Made by a program: the position numbers and the translations under genes. A DNA stretch of 64,000 nucleotides from positions 644,097-708,096 of the forward strand of contig VWZS01010177.1 of the NCBI GenBank assembly GCA_013397075.1. Direction: 5' to 3'. Shown piece after piece: positions 61,076-64,000 of this stretch. The notes below the pieces were generated by a model that worked only from the letters and a program-made list of their open reading frames with translations, ran no database searches and was not told the DNA's origin. Each line of letters opens with the position of its first letter. Positions within the stretch are counted from its first letter, which is position 1. Origin of the DNA: Rhabdornis inornatus. Taxonomy: Eukaryota > Chordata > Aves > Passeriformes > Rhabdornithidae.

Positions 61076-64000
61076 CCTGAAGCCCCTCTGACAGTAAAAA
61101 TCTTGCCATGGAAACCCAATTGTGTGTATGTGTGTGTATGTGTGTGTGCATCACAGTAGAATCACTGAAATAGATTGGTTTAGGTGAAGTGCAATAAAAA
61201 ATCATCTTTCTATAGCTTCTGGAAGGCAACTGGGTTGTGAATTATGACTGTTGTAGCTGATGTCACAATATGTTTGCTTCCACCGACGCTGACTGTCACC
61301 ACTTTTTAACACAGACGTATATATATGTGAATCTGCAAATATAGTCTGAATGCCTAGTTATGTACAAGAGGAGGAGGAGTGATATATAACTAGAAGGTGT
61401 TTTTTTCTTGTGTGAGTAAATGATGAGGAGCAGTAAATCTGTAATAGAACTTCAAGACACAGTCCTGAGTCCTGAAGTTCTTTGCTGTATTATATAGTCA
61501 AAACAGATCACATGGCTAGTAAAGCTCCACAGTTAAAAACATTAGGGTGACTCATCCAACCCTATTTATGTCTGAAAAAGTAACTGGAGCCATGATTAGC
61601 TACACTTTGTTAATAATATGGCTTTTGGGGCTGTAATCAATTAACTCAGAGTAAAGCAGTTCTGAAATGGTGTCCAAATTTGTGGAGTGGTTACACAGTT
61701 GAAATGAGTGAAATCAGACTTCATTACAGAAGGAATAAAAACACATAGGAATAAATATGATATATGGAAAATCAACTCAACAGTTGTCTGAACTTCCCTT
61801 CAAAACTTAGTTTCACTACAAACTAATACGAACTTATTTCCCCTTAAAATATTTATTTCATGGTTGAGTAGTCAAGACGGCAGTTTCAGATCAAGACTTG
61901 CTGAAGAAATGTCATTAATAATTCTTATTGTCACACAACTATGAGAGTGAAGGTTGAATCCAGACAAAGCTTCTTATTGGAAGGAGAAGTTCTTGGTGAG
62001 CTGCAATTACAAAAAACATAAATAAAATTTTGCTTAACCACAGTGATCATGGAGAGGAGAGACAAGATAACATGGGGAAAAGAGAGAAAATGAAGAAAAA
62101 GGAAGAAATAATCAGGTGCAAGAATATTAGACACCTGCATTTCTTTCATAAGTGCTTCATAAGCTCACTGGACTGGAATATGCTTTCATACGCAGTTAGC
62201 AAATTCAGGAAAATTTCTGCTGAAGTCAACAGATACATGCATACAAAAACTGTATAAGGCCCACTGTGCCTCCAGACACAATTCAGTATATTCAGTATCT
62301 GGGTGTTTTGCTAGTAGAGATACCCTACTGTGTTTCTGTTCCAGTGTAAGAATCTGGAAGTGCTTCAAAATAAAAAAAACCTCCCTAATCCTTTGAAGCT
62401 GGCCTTTGAACCTACTGAGCCAGCTGGCAGCAACATGGTGTGGGCATGCTATTACCCTGGTTTTCTATTGAAGAGCTGTATATGGATGACAAAAGGAAAA
62501 TGAGGTAAATGAACAGAATAGGAATGAAGATGTTTCAAATACAGACAGAATAATATGAAAAAAGTAACAAAATATTTTTGAAGTAGGATAGGAGGAAGCA
62601 AAGGAATATATTATATTGATGACCTTAAACAGTGGAGTTTTGGGTGTTTCATTTTTCTGTGCATGTTAATAGCATTTTGCTGCCAGACATTCTACATCAG
62701 ACTCATACTTCAATGGAAAGTATTTTAGAATGCTTTACATTTTACATGTTAGAATTGGAAAAGAAAAAAAAAACACACTTTAAATTAAGAAAATTCTTAT
62801 ATAAATACGTGTATATTTGTACAAGAATGGAAAAAAATCCAAACAATCACACTCTTTTCCTCCATGTTAGAATGCTCAATTTATGTTCAAGTGGAATGAC
62901 TAGTTGTCAAGACTGGTTTAACTAATTTCTTGACCACAGAGAAACAAGAATACTGTTATAATAGAAACATTATATACCGTCAAAGATCTTTCAACTAAAT
63001 TATGAGTGATGAAGTACATAGTACACTTTGCCTATGACAAAGAATATGCCAATGCTCTGGTGTCTGTGCAAAACTCCCATGTACCTTCTCTCTCTCTCTT
63101 CCTCAGCATGATATGCAACACCACAGAGGCCCTGGTAACACCATAGGTAACACCCTGGGGAAACAAGCCTCTTGCTTTCCAAATTTGTAGCATAAGATAA
63201 GGTGGAGAGAGTTGTTTCACAGACTGAGTAATCACATACTGTGCTCAATTTCTTCTTTTCTTGTCAAGAAACCTGTTCCACTTCATATAGAGAGACCTTC
63301 TCAGGTATTATCCTCTACTAGAAAAAACAGAATCTCTTGTCACAGAGATTATTGGATACCACAGTGTGATTCAATCACCTAAACTTAGGCATCTAATGAG
63401 CTGTAGATTCTACAGGGTGTCCCCTAGATGCCAATTTGCAAAATCTCAGATTTCCTCTAGTCCTGTGTCATTACAGTTAGTCATACAGAAGTCTTGTATA
63501 CTGTATGGTGTCTCAGCTGCCATGAGAGGCTTATGTCTGAAAACCAACCCAAACCCTAGTCAACTGTGAGTGCATACAGTTTGTTACACTTAAATGCCTT
63601 TTTCTAACAGTAGAACATCTGCTGCAATAGAGAGAGGATGCTGAGTTCTGGCCTTATCTGTTTACAATATGACCTGTCTTGAACAGCTGTATATCACTTT
63701 TCTTTTCTCATTTCCCTCACAGTTGCAGTGATTTGCCGCCTGTAGGCTACAGTCTGTTTTGTCTGAATTTCATTTGTGTTAATTGACTTTTTTTTTTCCA
63801 AATTAATTATTTTTGCATTTGAAGTCAGGGCATGGTGAGGGATATATCCATTATAGTGTCATAGGTGTACTTTGAGGAATAAATATGAAGGCCAAAGACC
63901 ATATTCATTCTTCCAGCCAAGATGTGTGACTAGATTGCACAGCCAGTCCTACATTTTGGAGGAAGCTTCTGATAATTCCACAAATAGGTGCTTATGATTA
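61076..64000. other. Unique sequence to the right edge, no gene seen
   Basis: Includes a TG-rich tract (61121-61148), a CT tract near 63086-63100 and the repeat-like words at 63372-63400. No exon or RNA gene recognised. Confidence 0.5.
61121..61148. repeat. (TG)n / TGTGTA microsatellite
   Basis: TGTGTGTATGTGTGTGTATG followed by TGTGTGTG. Confidence 0.95.

Noticed and set aside
1..64000. CRISPR array, operon, prophage or other prokaryotic system
   Set aside because: CR1 elements, vertebrate LTRs, microsatellites and the absence of dense coding sequence show that this is vertebrate nuclear DNA; no regularly spaced repeats with unique spacers exist.

Overview
This window looks like non-coding bird nuclear DNA. 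The main evidence is at least eleven pieces of CR1, the LINE family that dominates avian genomes. Several end in the diagnostic ATTCTATGATT-type 3' repeat or its complement. There are also several endogenous-retrovirus-type LTRs and two copies of another familiar avian interspersed repeat. The sequence is AT-rich with few CpGs and many A-, T- and microsatellite tracts, as in a macrochromosomal intergenic region or a very long intron. The species cannot be fixed from this sequence. The LTR families resemble those I associate with neoavian birds, but that is from memory and could not be checked. Nothing suggests bacterial, plasmid or phage DNA.

Layout. 1-905: two LTR-type fragments of one family, head to head and 62 bp apart; the first runs off the left edge. 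906-9324: AT-rich unique DNA with a pyrimidine tract (2941-3080) and a CR1 end (3861-4240). 9325-9745: a non-CR1 interspersed repeat. 9746-18045: unique DNA with a GATA array (13328-13413). 18046-21140: a CR1 cluster holding the longest CR1 remnant here, about 1.77 kb with decayed endonuclease and linker coding sequence. 22347-23313: an A/C-rich tract, then a 394-bp solo LTR with TG/CA ends and a perfect 6-bp target-site duplication. 23314-31795: mostly unique. 31796-31886: a CTTT array. About 32880-33575: an ERVL-like LTR. 37597-37673: a near-perfect 2 x 37 nt hairpin. 37877-38259: a second solo-LTR candidate. 38830-48086: four CR1 pieces. 52640-53400: a third member of the first LTR family next to a 227-bp CAAAA-type array. 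56393-59245: two more CR1 pieces in opposite orientations. 60545-61075: a second, inverted copy of the repeat at 9325. 61076-64000: unique.

I found no convincing protein-coding exon, tRNA, rRNA, CRISPR array or operon. The open reading frames I examined are short (the longest is 144 codons) and are explained by simple repeats, antisense or sense CR1, or chance in AT-rich DNA. No set of genes works together here. The coherent biology is retrotransposon insertion and decay. I did not find an undescribed protein system. The best candidates for a closer look are the hairpin at 37597-37673, the two LTRs with definable ends, and the possible conserved non-coding block near 51560-52150.
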